62,676 bases of DNA from Mycobacterium gordonae (GTDB lineage Bacteria; Actinomycetota; Actinomycetes; Mycobacteriales; Mycobacteriaceae): assembly GCF_002101675.1 (NCBI RefSeq), contig NZ_LQOY01000053.1:1-62676 (forward strand), in the 5' to 3' direction. The notes below the pieces were generated by a model. The model was not told the DNA's origin and did no database searches. It saw only the letters and a program-made list of their open reading frames with translations. This document shows positions 26,703 through 35,423 of this stretch, one piece after another (the first letter of the stretch is position 1; each line of letters starts with the position of its first letter). The position numbers and the translations under genes are program-made.

Positions 26703-27911
26703 CTAGGCGCGTTCGCGGACCGCGCGACCCATCCGCGTGATGGCCTCGGTCAGAATCGCCTGTGAGGTAGCGAAGTTCAGCCGGACATGCCCGGCACCAC
26801 CAGTGCCGAACACATGGCCCGAGCTGAGCGCCACCCGCGCATGGGCGACGAACCAGCGGGCGGGTCCAGACAGGTCGGACACCACTTTGATGCCGTCGCT
26901 GTGCTCCTCGTCGAAGCCGAGTTCGCGGCAGTCCAGCCATGCCAGGTAGGTGCCCTGAGGGTGCAGCAGGCGGACGCCCGGCAGGTGCTCGTTGACCAGA
27001 TGTGCGAGTAGCGTGCGATTTTCGTCCAGCCCGCGCAGCAGCGCATCCAGCCAGTCGCCGGCGCTGCTGAAGGCCGCGGTGTGTCCGATCAGGCCCAAGT
27101 GGCTCGCGCCGTGGCCGACCTCTTCGGGCATGCGCCGTAGGTCGGCCGCCGACTCCGGACCGGCGACGGCTAGAGCTGCCTTGAGCCCGGCGAGATTCCA
27201 CGCCTTGGATGCCGATGTCAAGGCCAGCGCGTTCTCGGCTCCGGGCACGCTGAGGTACGGGGTGAATCGGGCTCCCGGCAAGATGAGTGGCGCGTGAATC
27301 TCGTCGGAGACCACTGCGATGTCGTACTGTCTGGCCAGCGCGGCGACCGCGCTCAATTCATCGGCAGTGTGCACCGCACCCGTCGGGTTGTGCGGGTTGC
27401 ACAGCAGATAGCCGACTTTGCCGTTACGCCCCGCTTGGTTGCGGGCTTGATGGAACGCATCTTCCAACGCGTCCAGGTCAATTCGCCCGTCGGCGCCCAA
27501 CGGGGCTTCGGCGACGTTGCGGCCGTCGTGCGAGACGAATGCGTAAAAGGGCGCGTAGACAGGCGAGTTGACGATGACGGTGTCGCCGCGGTCGGTGACC
27601 AGACGGAGCAGCTCGACGACGCCCAGCATCACGTCGGGCACCACCCGGGTGCGGCCGACCGACAGCCCGTCCCATTGCCACCGCCGCCCGGCGAATTCGC
27701 TGACCGCTGTCGCGTAGCCCTTGCCGTGCGGGTATCCGGTGTCGCCGGCGTCGACGGCACGGTGGATGGCCTGGGCCACTTCCGGTGCGAGGTTGACGTC
27801 CATCTCGGCCACCCACAGCGGCAGCACGTCAGCGGGATACGCGCGCCATTTCATGCTGGTGCGGCGGCGCAACTGTTCGAGCGTCAACTCCTCGAGCGGG
27901 TTGGGGGTCAC
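26703..27911 (-). CDS. MalY/PatB-type C-S lyase or aminotransferase
   Basis: This 402-aa PLP enzyme of fold type I has [16 protein letters not shown] at the N-terminus (the MalY/PatB signature), [21 protein letters not shown] and the PLP lysine in [15 protein letters not shown]. Members cleave cystathionine or cysteine conjugates (beta C-S lyase). It starts with GTG. TTTACT a few nt upstream could be a -10 for a leaderless mRNA. It stands alone between two hairpins. Confidence 0.85.
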   Translation of the reverse strand: MTPNPLEELTLEQLRRRTSMKWRAYPADVLPLWVAEMDVNLAPEVAQAIHRAVDAGDTGYPHGKGYATAVSEFAGRRWQWDGLSVGRTRVVPDVMLGVVELLRLVTDRGDTVIVNSPVYAPFYAFVSHDGRNVAEAPLGADGRIDLDALEDAFHQARNQAGRNGKVGYLLCNPHNPTGAVHTADELSAVAALARQYDIAVVSDEIHAPLILPGARFTPYLSVPGAENALALTSASKAWNLAGLKAALAVAGPESAADLRRMPEEVGHGASHLGLIGHTAAFSSAGDWLDALLRGLDENRTLLAHLVNEHLPGVRLLHPQGTYLAWLDCRELGFDEEHSDGIKVVSDLSGPARWFVAHARVALSSGHVFGTGGAGHVRLNFATSQAILTEAITRMGRAVRERA

Positions 27912-28138
27912 TCAGCGAGTAAAGCGTGCTGCGCGGTCACCCCGCAACGAACGCATGCCGAGGGATAGTCAACGGTAGATCCACGGAGCTCAGCAGACCC
28001 GGTTCTGCGGCAACGACATACGGAACCGCAGCGGCAGCAGCGGAAAGACGCCCGGTCGGACCAAAGGTTAGGTTGAGGAGCGAGAGCGTGCTCGCGCTGC
28101 GGTCCGACATGCGGCCGAGGTGGCCCGCCGGTGCCGAG

Positions 28139-28193
28139 CAGACGCAAAGGCCCCTTGGAACGCGTGTTCCAAGGGGCTTTGGCGTCTGCTGGC
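28139..28193 (-). terminator. Long near-perfect hairpin after the SDR gene
   Basis: Two arms of about 24 nt, starting GCAGACGC and ending GGCGTCTGC with core CCCCTTGGAAC/GTTCCAAGGGG, pair almost completely around GCGT. It lies 5 nt after the SDR stop on the minus strand. It is far longer than a usual mycobacterial terminator. The rest of the 287-nt gap (27912-28198) holds the upstream region of the malY-like gene and nothing else I recognise. Confidence 0.75.
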
Positions 28194-28198
28194 GAGAG

Positions 28199-29044
28199 CT
28201 AGGCGAGTTGGACGCGGCCGGTGATCAGGTCCATGATCGCCTTGCCCGGGGCGAAGGACCCGGTGATCGACGCCATGGCGTGGCCCTGGTCGACGTTGAG
28301 CGTGATGCCGTTGACCGATGCCGCGGCGTCGCTGTTCAGCATGATCATCGCCTTCCCGATGTCCTCGGGCGTCAGCGTGGCGCTGCCGGTGTCGTCGCGG
28401 TAGTCCTGGGCGAACGTCAGCCACAGGTCGGCGTTCGCACGGGCCAGGGGAGTGTCGGTGGGGCCGGGGCACACGGCGTTGATCCGCACACCCTTCTTCT
28501 GGAAGGGGTAGCCCTGCCACGCGACGTAGCCGTTGATCGCCTTCTTGCTGAACCCGTAGTGGATGATGCCCTGGGGTTCGCGCTCCTGACACCAGTCGTG
28601 CGCGGCCTTGTAGTCCGGCGCGGCCAGGAAGTCCTGAACGAGCTCCAGGTCGTTCTCCCAGCCCATTCCGGCCACCGACGAGATGAAGCAGATGGCCGCA
28701 CCACGGGGGAGCAGGTCCTTGGCGAACAGCCGCTCGATCAGGTGGCGGTGCCCAATAAAGTTGACTCGCATCAACTTTGGCCCGTCGGCCACCCCGGCCG
28801 CGGAGAACAACTTATGCACCGGCCCGTCCAGTTCGTCAACCGCACGGTCGATCGAATCCTGGTCACTGAGATCCAGTGAGATCACGCGATCGACGTCGAA
28901 GTCCACCGGCGCGAAGTCCATCACGGTCACATGCGCCCCGAGGGACTTTGCGATCTGTGCCGCAGCCGCGCCCATTCCGGTCGCCCCGCCGACCACCAGG
29001 ACGCGCTTGCCCTCGTAGCCCAATAAGTCTGACGCCGTCGTCAT
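28199..29044 (-). CDS. Short-chain dehydrogenase/reductase, hydroxysteroid-dehydrogenase-like
   Basis: This 281-aa enzyme has a GGATGMGAA cofactor loop, VMDFAP after strand 2, SSVAGMGW, the catalytic YGFSKKA, and the PGPTDTPLA loop. It resembles mycobacterial 3-alpha-(hydroxy)steroid dehydrogenase-type SDRs. The substrate is uncertain. AAGGGG precedes the ATG at a good distance. A TTACA-N14-TGTAA palindrome lies 40-63 nt upstream of the start, so a repressor is likely. Confidence 0.85.
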   Translation of the reverse strand: MTTASDLLGYEGKRVLVVGGATGMGAAAAQIAKSLGAHVTVMDFAPVDFDVDRVISLDLSDQDSIDRAVDELDGPVHKLFSAAGVADGPKLMRVNFIGHRHLIERLFAKDLLPRGAAICFISSVAGMGWENDLELVQDFLAAPDYKAAHDWCQEREPQGIIHYGFSKKAINGYVAWQGYPFQKKGVRINAVCPGPTDTPLARANADLWLTFAQDYRDDTGSATLTPEDIGKAMIMLNSDAAASVNGITLNVDQGHAMASITGSFAPGKAIMDLITGRVQLA

Positions 29045-29083
29045 CTTCTCGCCCCTTATTCCCTGGTGGTTCGTGCAACGACG

Positions 29084-29107
29084 TTACAGTATCCGTACCA
29101 GATGTAA
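29084..29107. promoter_or_regulatory. Candidate operator of the SDR gene
   Basis: TTACA and TGTAA are 14 nt apart, with GTATCCGTACC inside, the spacing of a TetR-type site. No regulator gene is adjacent. Confidence 0.45.
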
Positions 29108-29189
29108 GTTTCAATCACGATGGTTGACCGCCGTCGCGCGTCCCACGTAGCGTATGCGAGACAAATATTAGGTCGCGTAGGAGTCGTAA

Positions 29190-29703
29190 GTGTTCACGCT
29201 GCGCTTCGACATGCGCGCCCGGGTCTCGGGGGCCGATCCGGTGGCTTTCTATGCCACTGCGCCGGAGAGTGCGCGTGGGCCGAGAGCCACGGCTGCCTGG
29301 CCGTCGTCTTATGTGAGCACCACGGGTCGGACGACGGCTACCTGCCGTCGCCGCTGTGCTGGCGTCGGCGGTGGCGGCCCGCACGCAGCGACTGGCCCTG
29401 AGCCCGATCTTCCCGTTCTACGACCCGGTGCGCCCGGCCGAGGACGTCGCGGTGCTCGACATTTTCAGCGCCGGCCGGGCCTCCTACAGGCGCTGGGTTA
29501 CCGGCCCGAGGAGTACGAGATCTTCGGCCTGGATCTGGGTGACCGCGGCTGGCTGGCCGACGAGAAGTTGGCTCTGTTGCGCCGGTTGCTGGCCGGGGAG
29601 ACGGTGGTCCGGGACGGCAGGCGAATCGCGGTGACGCCCCAGCCGCTGACCAAGGAGGGGCCCGCGATGATGTGGGGCGGCGGCAGCCTGGCGGCGGCGC
29701 GGC
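29190..29703 (+). pseudogene. LLM-class flavin-dependent oxidoreductase, frameshifted and truncated
   Basis: Luciferase-like monooxygenase sequence runs through three reading frames in order. MFTLRFDMRA opens in the first. WAESHGCLAVVLCEHHGS and DGYLPSPL are in the second, from about 29270. LASAVAARTQRLALSP and FYDPVRPAEDVAVLD are in the third, from about 29355. GYRPEEYEIFGLDL and AMMWGGGSLAAAR are back in the first, from about 29490. At least three frameshifts are therefore needed. The 3' end is lost at the junction with the P450 fragment. No intact product can be made. Confidence 0.85.
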
Positions 29704-30003
29704 CGCGGCACCCTGATCCCCGAGGGCTCGATCATGTTGCCGCTCAACGGATCAGCCAATTGCGACGAGCGCCGGTTCCCTGACGGTGAGCGATTTGACA
29801 TCTATCGCGGCGCGGCCCATCTGAGCTTCGGGCATGGTCTGCATTTCTGTCTGGGGTCGGCACTGGCCCGCATGCAGGCCCGCGTGGTGCTCGAGGAAGT
29901 CATCAAGCGCTGGCCGGAATGGGATATCGACTACGCCAACGCCGTCAAAGCGCACACCAGCAGTGTGCGGGGCTGGGCGAAACTCCCGGTCATCACGGGG
30001 TAA
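29704..30003 (+). pseudogene. Cytochrome P450 3' fragment
   Basis: About 99 codons of a P450 C-terminus remain: LIPEGSIMLPLNGSAN, RRFPDGERFD, the heme-cysteine motif FGHGLHFCLGSALAR, then KRWPEW and the family end. The I helix and the rest of the gene are missing. It joins the LLM remnant near 29703, so a deletion fused two former neighbours. An ATG at 29734 could give an 89-aa peptide, but it cannot be a working P450. Confidence 0.85.
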
Positions 30004-30012
30004 TGTCGGCCG

Positions 30013-31203
30013 GTGTCCGCCAACCGGTTGCCTGCCGTCTTGGTAGCGCTCGCCGTTGGCGCGGTGGGTTGTAGTCACTCGAACCAGGCGCCGCGGACCA
30101 GCAACGCGGTCAGAGTCGCGATGACCAACAACGGCGGCAGCAATCGCTGCGTGCTGGACACCACGACCGTCCCGGCCGGCCCGGTGACCTTCACGGTGTC
30201 GAACGCCGGCGCGGTGGGCATCTCCCACGTGGCGTTGCTCAAGGACCAGCGCGTCATCGGTGAGAAGGAAAGTCTGGACGCCGGGGAGGATCCGGTGTCT
30301 TTCACCGTCACCCTGGACGGCGGTGACTACCAGATCTACTGTCCGGGTGCGGGCATCGAGTATCAAACCTTGACCGTGACGGGGCGCGCACCCGCGCCCG
30401 CCACCGGCCCGGTGGCGGCCGTTTTCACCCAGGGCGCCAAGGACTTCGCGCCGTACGTCGTCGATCAGATGGGCCAGCTCAACGGCGCGGTGAAGGCACT
30501 CGACGCGGCCGTGCAGTCGGGCAATGTCGAGGGCGCGAAAGCGGCCTATGCGCAGGCGCGTCCGTTCTATGAGCACGTTCAATCGAGCGTGAACGGCTAT
30601 CTTTTGCCGGGTTTCACCGTCGGTGACAACGCAGGAAACCTCGACTATCTGATCGACATGCAGGAGGCCACTCCGCCAGACGCCAAAGTCGGCTGGAAGG
30701 GCTTCCACGCCATCGAGCGAGACCTGTGGCAGGCCGGTTCGATCACCGCCGCAACCAAGGCGCTCAGCACCGAATTGGTCGGCAACATCGGCACGTTGAC
30801 CACCACGGTGAAGGCCGTGCCGTTGCGGCCCGAGGATGTGGCCAACGGCGCCGCCGACCTCATCGAAGATGTCTACAACACCAAGATCACCGGCGAGGAA
30901 GAGGCGTTCAGCCACCTCGATTTCGTCGACTTCGCCGCGAATGTCGAAGGCGCACAACGGGCGTACGCATCGCTGCGGCCAGGGCTGGATAAGGCCGACA
31001 GAGCTCTGGTCCAGCAGATCGATCAGCAATTCCAGGATGTCGTGGCCACCTTGGCCCGTTACCGGGAACCGGCGGCGCTGGGCGGCTACCGGGTGTATAC
31101 GGCGGACCTGCGTGAGCGCGACGCTCCCAAGCTGACGGCGGTAGTTCTGCCGTTGCATCACAGCTTGTCCGCCATCGCCCAGAAAGTCGTGACGGCCAAC
31201 TGA
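30013..31203 (+). CDS. efeO: EfeO-type iron-uptake lipoprotein
   Basis: This 396-aa exported lipoprotein has a signal peptide with lipobox VGAVGC (about residues 16-21). An N-terminal cupredoxin-like domain (about 30-125) follows, then an imelysin/M75-type helical domain (about 130-390) with GFHAIERDLW containing the HxxE metal motif. EfeO presents iron to the EfeU permease. Neither efeU nor efeB is next to it here. It starts with GTG 9 nt after the P450 fragment and is followed by an MBL hydrolase. Confidence 0.87.
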   Translation: MSANRLPAVLVALAVGAVGCSHSNQAPRTSNAVRVAMTNNGGSNRCVLDTTTVPAGPVTFTVSNAGAVGISHVALLKDQRVIGEKESLDAGEDPVSFTVTLDGGDYQIYCPGAGIEYQTLTVTGRAPAPATGPVAAVFTQGAKDFAPYVVDQMGQLNGAVKALDAAVQSGNVEGAKAAYAQARPFYEHVQSSVNGYLLPGFTVGDNAGNLDYLIDMQEATPPDAKVGWKGFHAIERDLWQAGSITAATKALSTELVGNIGTLTTTVKAVPLRPEDVANGAADLIEDVYNTKITGEEEAFSHLDFVDFAANVEGAQRAYASLRPGLDKADRALVQQIDQQFQDVVATLARYREPAALGGYRVYTADLRERDAPKLTAVVLPLHHSLSAIAQKVVTAN

Positions 31204-31246
31204 TCGGCCGACTCTTCAAACGGCCGGAAACGGGTACGGCAACCCG

Positions 31247-32050
31247 ATGGACATCACGATCACCTTCGTCGGGAACGCCACCACGCTGATCCGCAGCGGC
31301 GACATCACGGTGCTGACGGACCCGAACTTCCTGCATCAGGGTCAACGTGCGTATCTGGGCCACGGTCTGGTATCCAAGCGGCGCAAAGAACCCGCACTGT
31401 CGGCCGACCAGTTGCCGCCGATCGATGCCGTCGTGTTGTCGCACATGCACGGTGACCACTGGGATCGTGTCACCGAGAAGCACCTGGACCGCCGGTTGCC
31501 GATCCTGACCACTCCAAAGGCGGCGGCCAGGCTGCGCCAGAAGGGGTTTGAGCAGTCCTGCCCGATGTCGACCTGGCAGACACACACCATCGTCAAAGGC
31601 GACCGGCAGCTGAAGGTGACGTCGCTGCCCGGCCGTCACGCCCCGATGTGGGCCACGGCGCTCGTCCCGCCCGTGATGGGCAGCATGCTGGAGTTCGGGC
31701 AGGTCGACGGGCCGCAACGGCGCCTGTACATCTCCGGGGATACCCTGCTTGTCGACGAACTCGGAGAAATTCCGGTCCGTTTCGACGCCGTCGACGCGGG
31801 CATCCTGCACCTCGGCGGGACGCGACTGCCCGCGGGGCCCCGGTTGCCGTTCGGGCTCACCGTGACCATGGACGGACAACAGGGTGCCGGCCTGGCCGAA
31901 CTGCTCAAGCTGCCGAAGGCGATTCCGGTTCACTTTGACGACTACACCGTCTTCGCGTCACCGCTGGGCGACTTCACCCGGGAGATGGCGCGGCGCGGCC
32001 TGGCCGACCGCGTCGTCGAGATCGAGCGTGGCGGCTCGGTGTCGATCTAG
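31247..32050 (+). CDS. Metallo-beta-lactamase-fold hydrolase (UlaG/lactonase-like)
   Basis: This 267-aa cytosolic protein has the metal motif HMHGDHWD (HxHxDH), GRHAP for the next His, SGDTLL (Asp ligand) and PVHFDDY near the end. The opening ITFVGNATTLIR is typical for the UlaG-like branch. The substrate is unknown. It lies 43 nt after efeO. Its stop interlocks with the convergent hydrolase in a CTAG. Confidence 0.87.
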   Translation: MDITITFVGNATTLIRSGDITVLTDPNFLHQGQRAYLGHGLVSKRRKEPALSADQLPPIDAVVLSHMHGDHWDRVTEKHLDRRLPILTTPKAAARLRQKGFEQSCPMSTWQTHTIVKGDRQLKVTSLPGRHAPMWATALVPPVMGSMLEFGQVDGPQRRLYISGDTLLVDELGEIPVRFDAVDAGILHLGGTRLPAGPRLPFGLTVTMDGQQGAGLAELLKLPKAIPVHFDDYTVFASPLGDFTREMARRGLADRVVEIERGGSVSI

Positions 32051-33030
32051 GACTGATCGACGAGCACCGCGCCCTCGGGCCGGTCCCCGAGAGTCTGCAA
32101 CTGCAGCGTGATGCTGTCGCCCTGGGCGGTGAGCCGCAGGATCTGGGCCAGCTCCGCCGGGGCATCACACTGCATGTAGTGGTCGGCGCCCGGCACCACC
32201 CAGTAGCGACTCCGCCCTGACATGCCCCGCAGATACTTCTGCCAGACATGGTTGGCCACCCGCAGCGGGGCCACCGCGTCATGCAGCCCCCACACCACGG
32301 TGACGTTGACCGGCAACTTGGAAAGCGCTTCCAGCCAACTCTTTTCGTCGGCTGCCCGCTCATGCAGATACTGAATGGTGTCCGGCAGCACCCGGATGCC
32401 GTCGTTGTAGGCGAAGCACTTTGCCAGAGCGGCGATTTCGGGGTTCTCCGGGGTGCGGCGCGGCATGAAGGTAGTGAACCCGAGGCCGGCGGCCAGCAAC
32501 TCCGGCGTCGTCTCCGCGGCGGTGGCACGGCCGGTCTTGTCGTTGAGCAGCGCGGTCTGGAATGCCGTGAGGTTGGACAGCGGGAGGTAGATGTTGCCGT
32601 TCGTCAGGATCAGATCCTCTGGCAATGCCGACTTCTCAGCCAGCAGACCGAGCGCGATCATTCCGACGCTGCAGCCACGGTCGTGGGTGATCATGCGGTA
32701 GTCGGTCAGTTTCCATACCTCGGTGATGGCGTGCACCAGCAGACGCGCGTCGTCGTAGAGCGAATAGACGTAAGGCTCGGGCGGCTTGTCGGACACGCCG
32801 TAGCCCGGGAAGTCCAGCGTGAAGATTTCGAACTCGTCCTTGAGTTCCCGCGCGAGCCCGTAGTAGTCGATGCTGGATGTCGGGAAGCCGTGTACGCACA
32901 CCAGCGCCGGCTTGCCCGGCGTGCCGTAGCGCCGGAGGAACACCGAGACCGATCGCCCGTCGTTGGCGGCGGTGGTTGAGCGCCAGCGCAATTCCGTCCC
33001 GCCGTTGTTCCATTCCACGAAAATGTCCAT
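32047..33030 (-). CDS. Alpha/beta hydrolase (epoxide-hydrolase/dehalogenase-like)
   Basis: This 327-aa protein has the oxyanion segment HGFPTSS, the nucleophile elbow THDRGCSVG with Asp as likely nucleophile, and a C-terminal GADHYMQCDAP with the catalytic His. An Asp nucleophile points to the epoxide hydrolase/haloalkane dehalogenase branch rather than to an esterase. It begins 13 nt after the M23 lipoprotein gene and is probably cotranscribed with it. Confidence 0.85.
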   Translation of the reverse strand: MDIFVEWNNGGTELRWRSTTAANDGRSVSVFLRRYGTPGKPALVCVHGFPTSSIDYYGLARELKDEFEIFTLDFPGYGVSDKPPEPYVYSLYDDARLLVHAITEVWKLTDYRMITHDRGCSVGMIALGLLAEKSALPEDLILTNGNIYLPLSNLTAFQTALLNDKTGRATAAETTPELLAAGLGFTTFMPRRTPENPEIAALAKCFAYNDGIRVLPDTIQYLHERAADEKSWLEALSKLPVNVTVVWGLHDAVAPLRVANHVWQKYLRGMSGRSRYWVVPGADHYMQCDAPAELAQILRLTAQGDSITLQLQTLGDRPEGAVLVDQS

Positions 33031-33043
33031 GGCTGAGGCCTTT

Positions 33044-34342
33044 CTAGGTTTGCGGGAACGTCACGACGGCCAGCAGGAGCGGTAACTGGTTGCCCTTGAG
33101 TTGAGGGGTCGACAGCATGTCCGGGCCGAAGAAAGAGCCGCTGAGGTAATTGTCGGCACTCCACACCTGGGCTGGGTTGACCTGACCCTGGTAGCTGAAA
33201 CCCTCCAGCACGTAGGGCTGGCCGTCGGCCTCGAACAGCGAGGGTCCGTTCATTAGCTGGAAGTGCAGGTGCGGCGCGTTGGAGTTGCCGGTGTTGCCCA
33301 GCTTGGCGATCACCTGACCCTTCTTCACCTTGTCGCCGGGCTTGACCAGCAGTGAGCCCTGGATGAGGTGGGCGTACATGGCGTACAGGCCGTCGCCGAT
33401 GTCCAGGATGATGTGGTTGCCGTCGACGTTGTCGACCGTCAGCTTGGCGGCCAGGACGGGGTCGGATGCCGGCAGGATGCCGGGCACGTTGGCTTCGACG
33501 GTGTCGAGGGTGGAGACGACGGTACCGTCGGCGACCGCGTAGATCTCCGAGCCGTAGTCGATGAAGCTCTCGTTTTTGGTCTGGTCGCCGGAGTAGAAGT
33601 TGCCCTGGTCGTTCATGCGCATCCAGTCGATCGCGAAGCGCTGGCTGTTGTTCAGCTTCATGTTCAACGGCAGGATCGCGTCGCGGTGCGCCCAGCCGGG
33701 GTCACAGCATCCGTTGAACGCGACCCAGTTGTTGCCCTTCAGCGGTGCAGCGATGATGCGCGGCATGCCGGCCGAGATGATGAACGGCGCCCCAAGGGTG
33801 TCGAACGGGCCCGGCTCTTTCGACGCCGGATTAGCCACGCCGTTGCCGTGGAACCGCAGCATGACCGCCTTGGGGAAATCGGAGAGGTTGTCTTGGCGGA
33901 AATCGATGAGCAACGATCGCGACGTGCCGGGAGCGATGCTGAAATCGGGCGCGGGCGCGGCAGGTAACACGCGCAGTCGGTTGCAGTTTCCGTAGTTGCA
34001 AGTGGGATCGACCAATTGGTTGCCGGAGAACGACGCGAGCACCTTCGTCGGATCCTGCCCGTCGACCACGTCGACGGCGTTCAACGTCGCAGGCTGTGCG
34101 CTGGAGTTGGTGACCTGCATGTCGAACGCCAGATGATATTTGTCGTCGGTGCCCGGGAAGGGAAACGTCGGGCGGCTGATCGGTGCGACCGTCAACGGCG
34201 TGAAAGCGTTGGGAACCGTGACGCCCTTGAGGGGATCTGTCGGCACGGGTGCACTCGTGGCCGCGGGTTGCTTCGGCGATGAGGTGCATGCGGCAAGGAC
34301 TAGCACGAACCCGAGAACCGCCAAACTCCGCCGTTTCGCCAT
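33044..34342 (-). CDS. M23-family (LytM) lipoprotein, non-canonical metal site
   Basis: This 432-aa exported protein has a lipobox LVLAACTSS and a C-terminal LytM-like domain with YAMYAHLIQGSLLVKPGD and APHLHFQLMNG. The first zinc motif, normally HxGxD, reads FIDYGSEIYA, so a key His is missing and peptidase activity is doubtful. It may be a regulator or binder of peptidoglycan. The true start is the ATG at 34342. The frame runs 40 codons further upstream, past the divergent gene's start, without a signal. Confidence 0.8.
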   Translation of the reverse strand: MAKRRSLAVLGFVLVLAACTSSPKQPAATSAPVPTDPLKGVTVPNAFTPLTVAPISRPTFPFPGTDDKYHLAFDMQVTNSSAQPATLNAVDVVDGQDPTKVLASFSGNQLVDPTCNYGNCNRLRVLPAAPAPDFSIAPGTSRSLLIDFRQDNLSDFPKAVMLRFHGNGVANPASKEPGPFDTLGAPFIISAGMPRIIAAPLKGNNWVAFNGCCDPGWAHRDAILPLNMKLNNSQRFAIDWMRMNDQGNFYSGDQTKNESFIDYGSEIYAVADGTVVSTLDTVEANVPGILPASDPVLAAKLTVDNVDGNHIILDIGDGLYAMYAHLIQGSLLVKPGDKVKKGQVIAKLGNTGNSNAPHLHFQLMNGPSLFEADGQPYVLEGFSYQGQVNPAQVWSADNYLSGSFFGPDMLSTPQLKGNQLPLLLAVVTFPQT

Positions 34343-34385
34343 CGGGTGAGCATAGTATTCCCGAGCGGTATTCCCGCCGCTTACC

Positions 34386-34786
34386 ATGCTGGGCATGTTC
34401 AATACGCGGGTCATCGGGCTTGCCGAGTATCGGAAGAGCGCCGAGCAACCCGGCGCGCTCACCGCCCGCTACCTCACCGCGGGTTCCCGGTCGATGGGCT
34501 CAGGTCGCGCCGCGGGAAACGCCGATGGCTTCATCGGTCACTACCGCGTCCAATACTTCGGCGGCGCAGGCAAATTCGCCGGTGACCTCGATCTGCAGAT
34601 CCAACGGGCCGGGGAAGGCTATCAACTGACCTGGCGGCACCGGCCGGAGAATGTACGGCTCCCGGTGGCCGTCGGCGAGGTGGTGTACGAGGGCATCGGC
34701 TTTTGACGGGTGAGGACGCGATGGCCATCACCTACTGGATGGCGGAAAAGCCGACGTCGGCGATTGAGCTCCGGCCGCTGCTGTAA
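34386..34786 (+). CDS. Conserved hypothetical protein, possibly frameshifted at 34702
   Basis: The intact frame (34386-34706) gives 106 aa with no family I recognise, including a basic-Gly stretch GSRSMGSGRAAGN and YQLTWRHRPENVRLP. It ends at EGIGF-stop. One extra T in the TTTT run at 34701-34704 would continue the reading as LTGEDAMAITYWMAEKP to a stop at 34786, just before the next gene's ribosome site. This suggests either a real disruption or a base-call error. It diverges from the M23 gene (43-nt gap). Confidence 0.55.
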
Positions 34787-34797
34787 GGAGGGTCCAC

Positions 34798-35322
34798 GTG
34801 AGACGCGTACTGCCACCGGTTGTCGTCCTGCTCGTTGTGCTGACCGGTTGCGGGAATACGTCTTCGCCGCGCCTGTGGGGCGCGTTCACCGAGCGCGGTG
34901 TGAACAGCATTGCGATGAAACCCGGGCGCAACGTGCGGATGTTCACCGACGTGAACCTGGATGCGCACGGCTATATCAAGTACGACAAGGCATCTGGCCG
35001 CTTCGCACTCGAGCCCGGCAGCTACCGGGTCGACGGCTGGTCGCTGACCACGTTCGGCTTCACACCCGAGCAGCGGGCCGTCGCATACTCGGCGCCCGGA
35101 AATGCCTTCCTGTGGAACGTCGACAAGAACGACGTGGAAATCCTGGCTTCCGTTGCGGATCCACTGGATTCGGCACCTAGCATCATCAACGGTGTGCTCA
35201 GGGTGGAGCGGACGACGCAGTACTACTTCGGCCACCAGAACGGCGACAAGGTCGACGGCATCAGTCTGGAAACACCGGCTGCCGACCGCGCTTTCGCACA
35301 ACTGGTTATCGAGCGGCTGTAA
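34798..35322 (+). CDS. Small lipoprotein of unknown function
   Basis: This 174-aa protein has a signal peptide and lipobox LTGCGN (about residue 18), followed by a beta-rich domain (GRNVRMFTDVNLD, GSYRVDGWSLTTFG, TTQYYFGHQNGDKVDG). I know no family for it. AAGGAGG lies 5 nt before the GTG start. It probably forms a transcript with the preceding small gene. Confidence 0.75.
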   Translation: MRRVLPPVVVLLVVLTGCGNTSSPRLWGAFTERGVNSIAMKPGRNVRMFTDVNLDAHGYIKYDKASGRFALEPGSYRVDGWSLTTFGFTPEQRAVAYSAPGNAFLWNVDKNDVEILASVADPLDSAPSIINGVLRVERTTQYYFGHQNGDKVDGISLETPAADRAFAQLVIERL

Positions 35323-35423
35323 CGGATTGTCTTGCGATTTCATAACGAATCTCCAACTCCCGGCCGTGTCGCGCGAAAATCATTCGTCGAAAGCTTCAGC
35401 CACACCGGCGAGATTGGGGGATC

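Noticed and set aside
29734..30003. An intact small P450-like gene
   Set aside because: Only the heme-loop region is left, without I and K helices, so it is a fragment.
34798..35322. The lipoprotein as LppO because sseB is near
   Set aside because: The sequence does not resemble LppO as I remember it. Only the neighbourhood suggested it.
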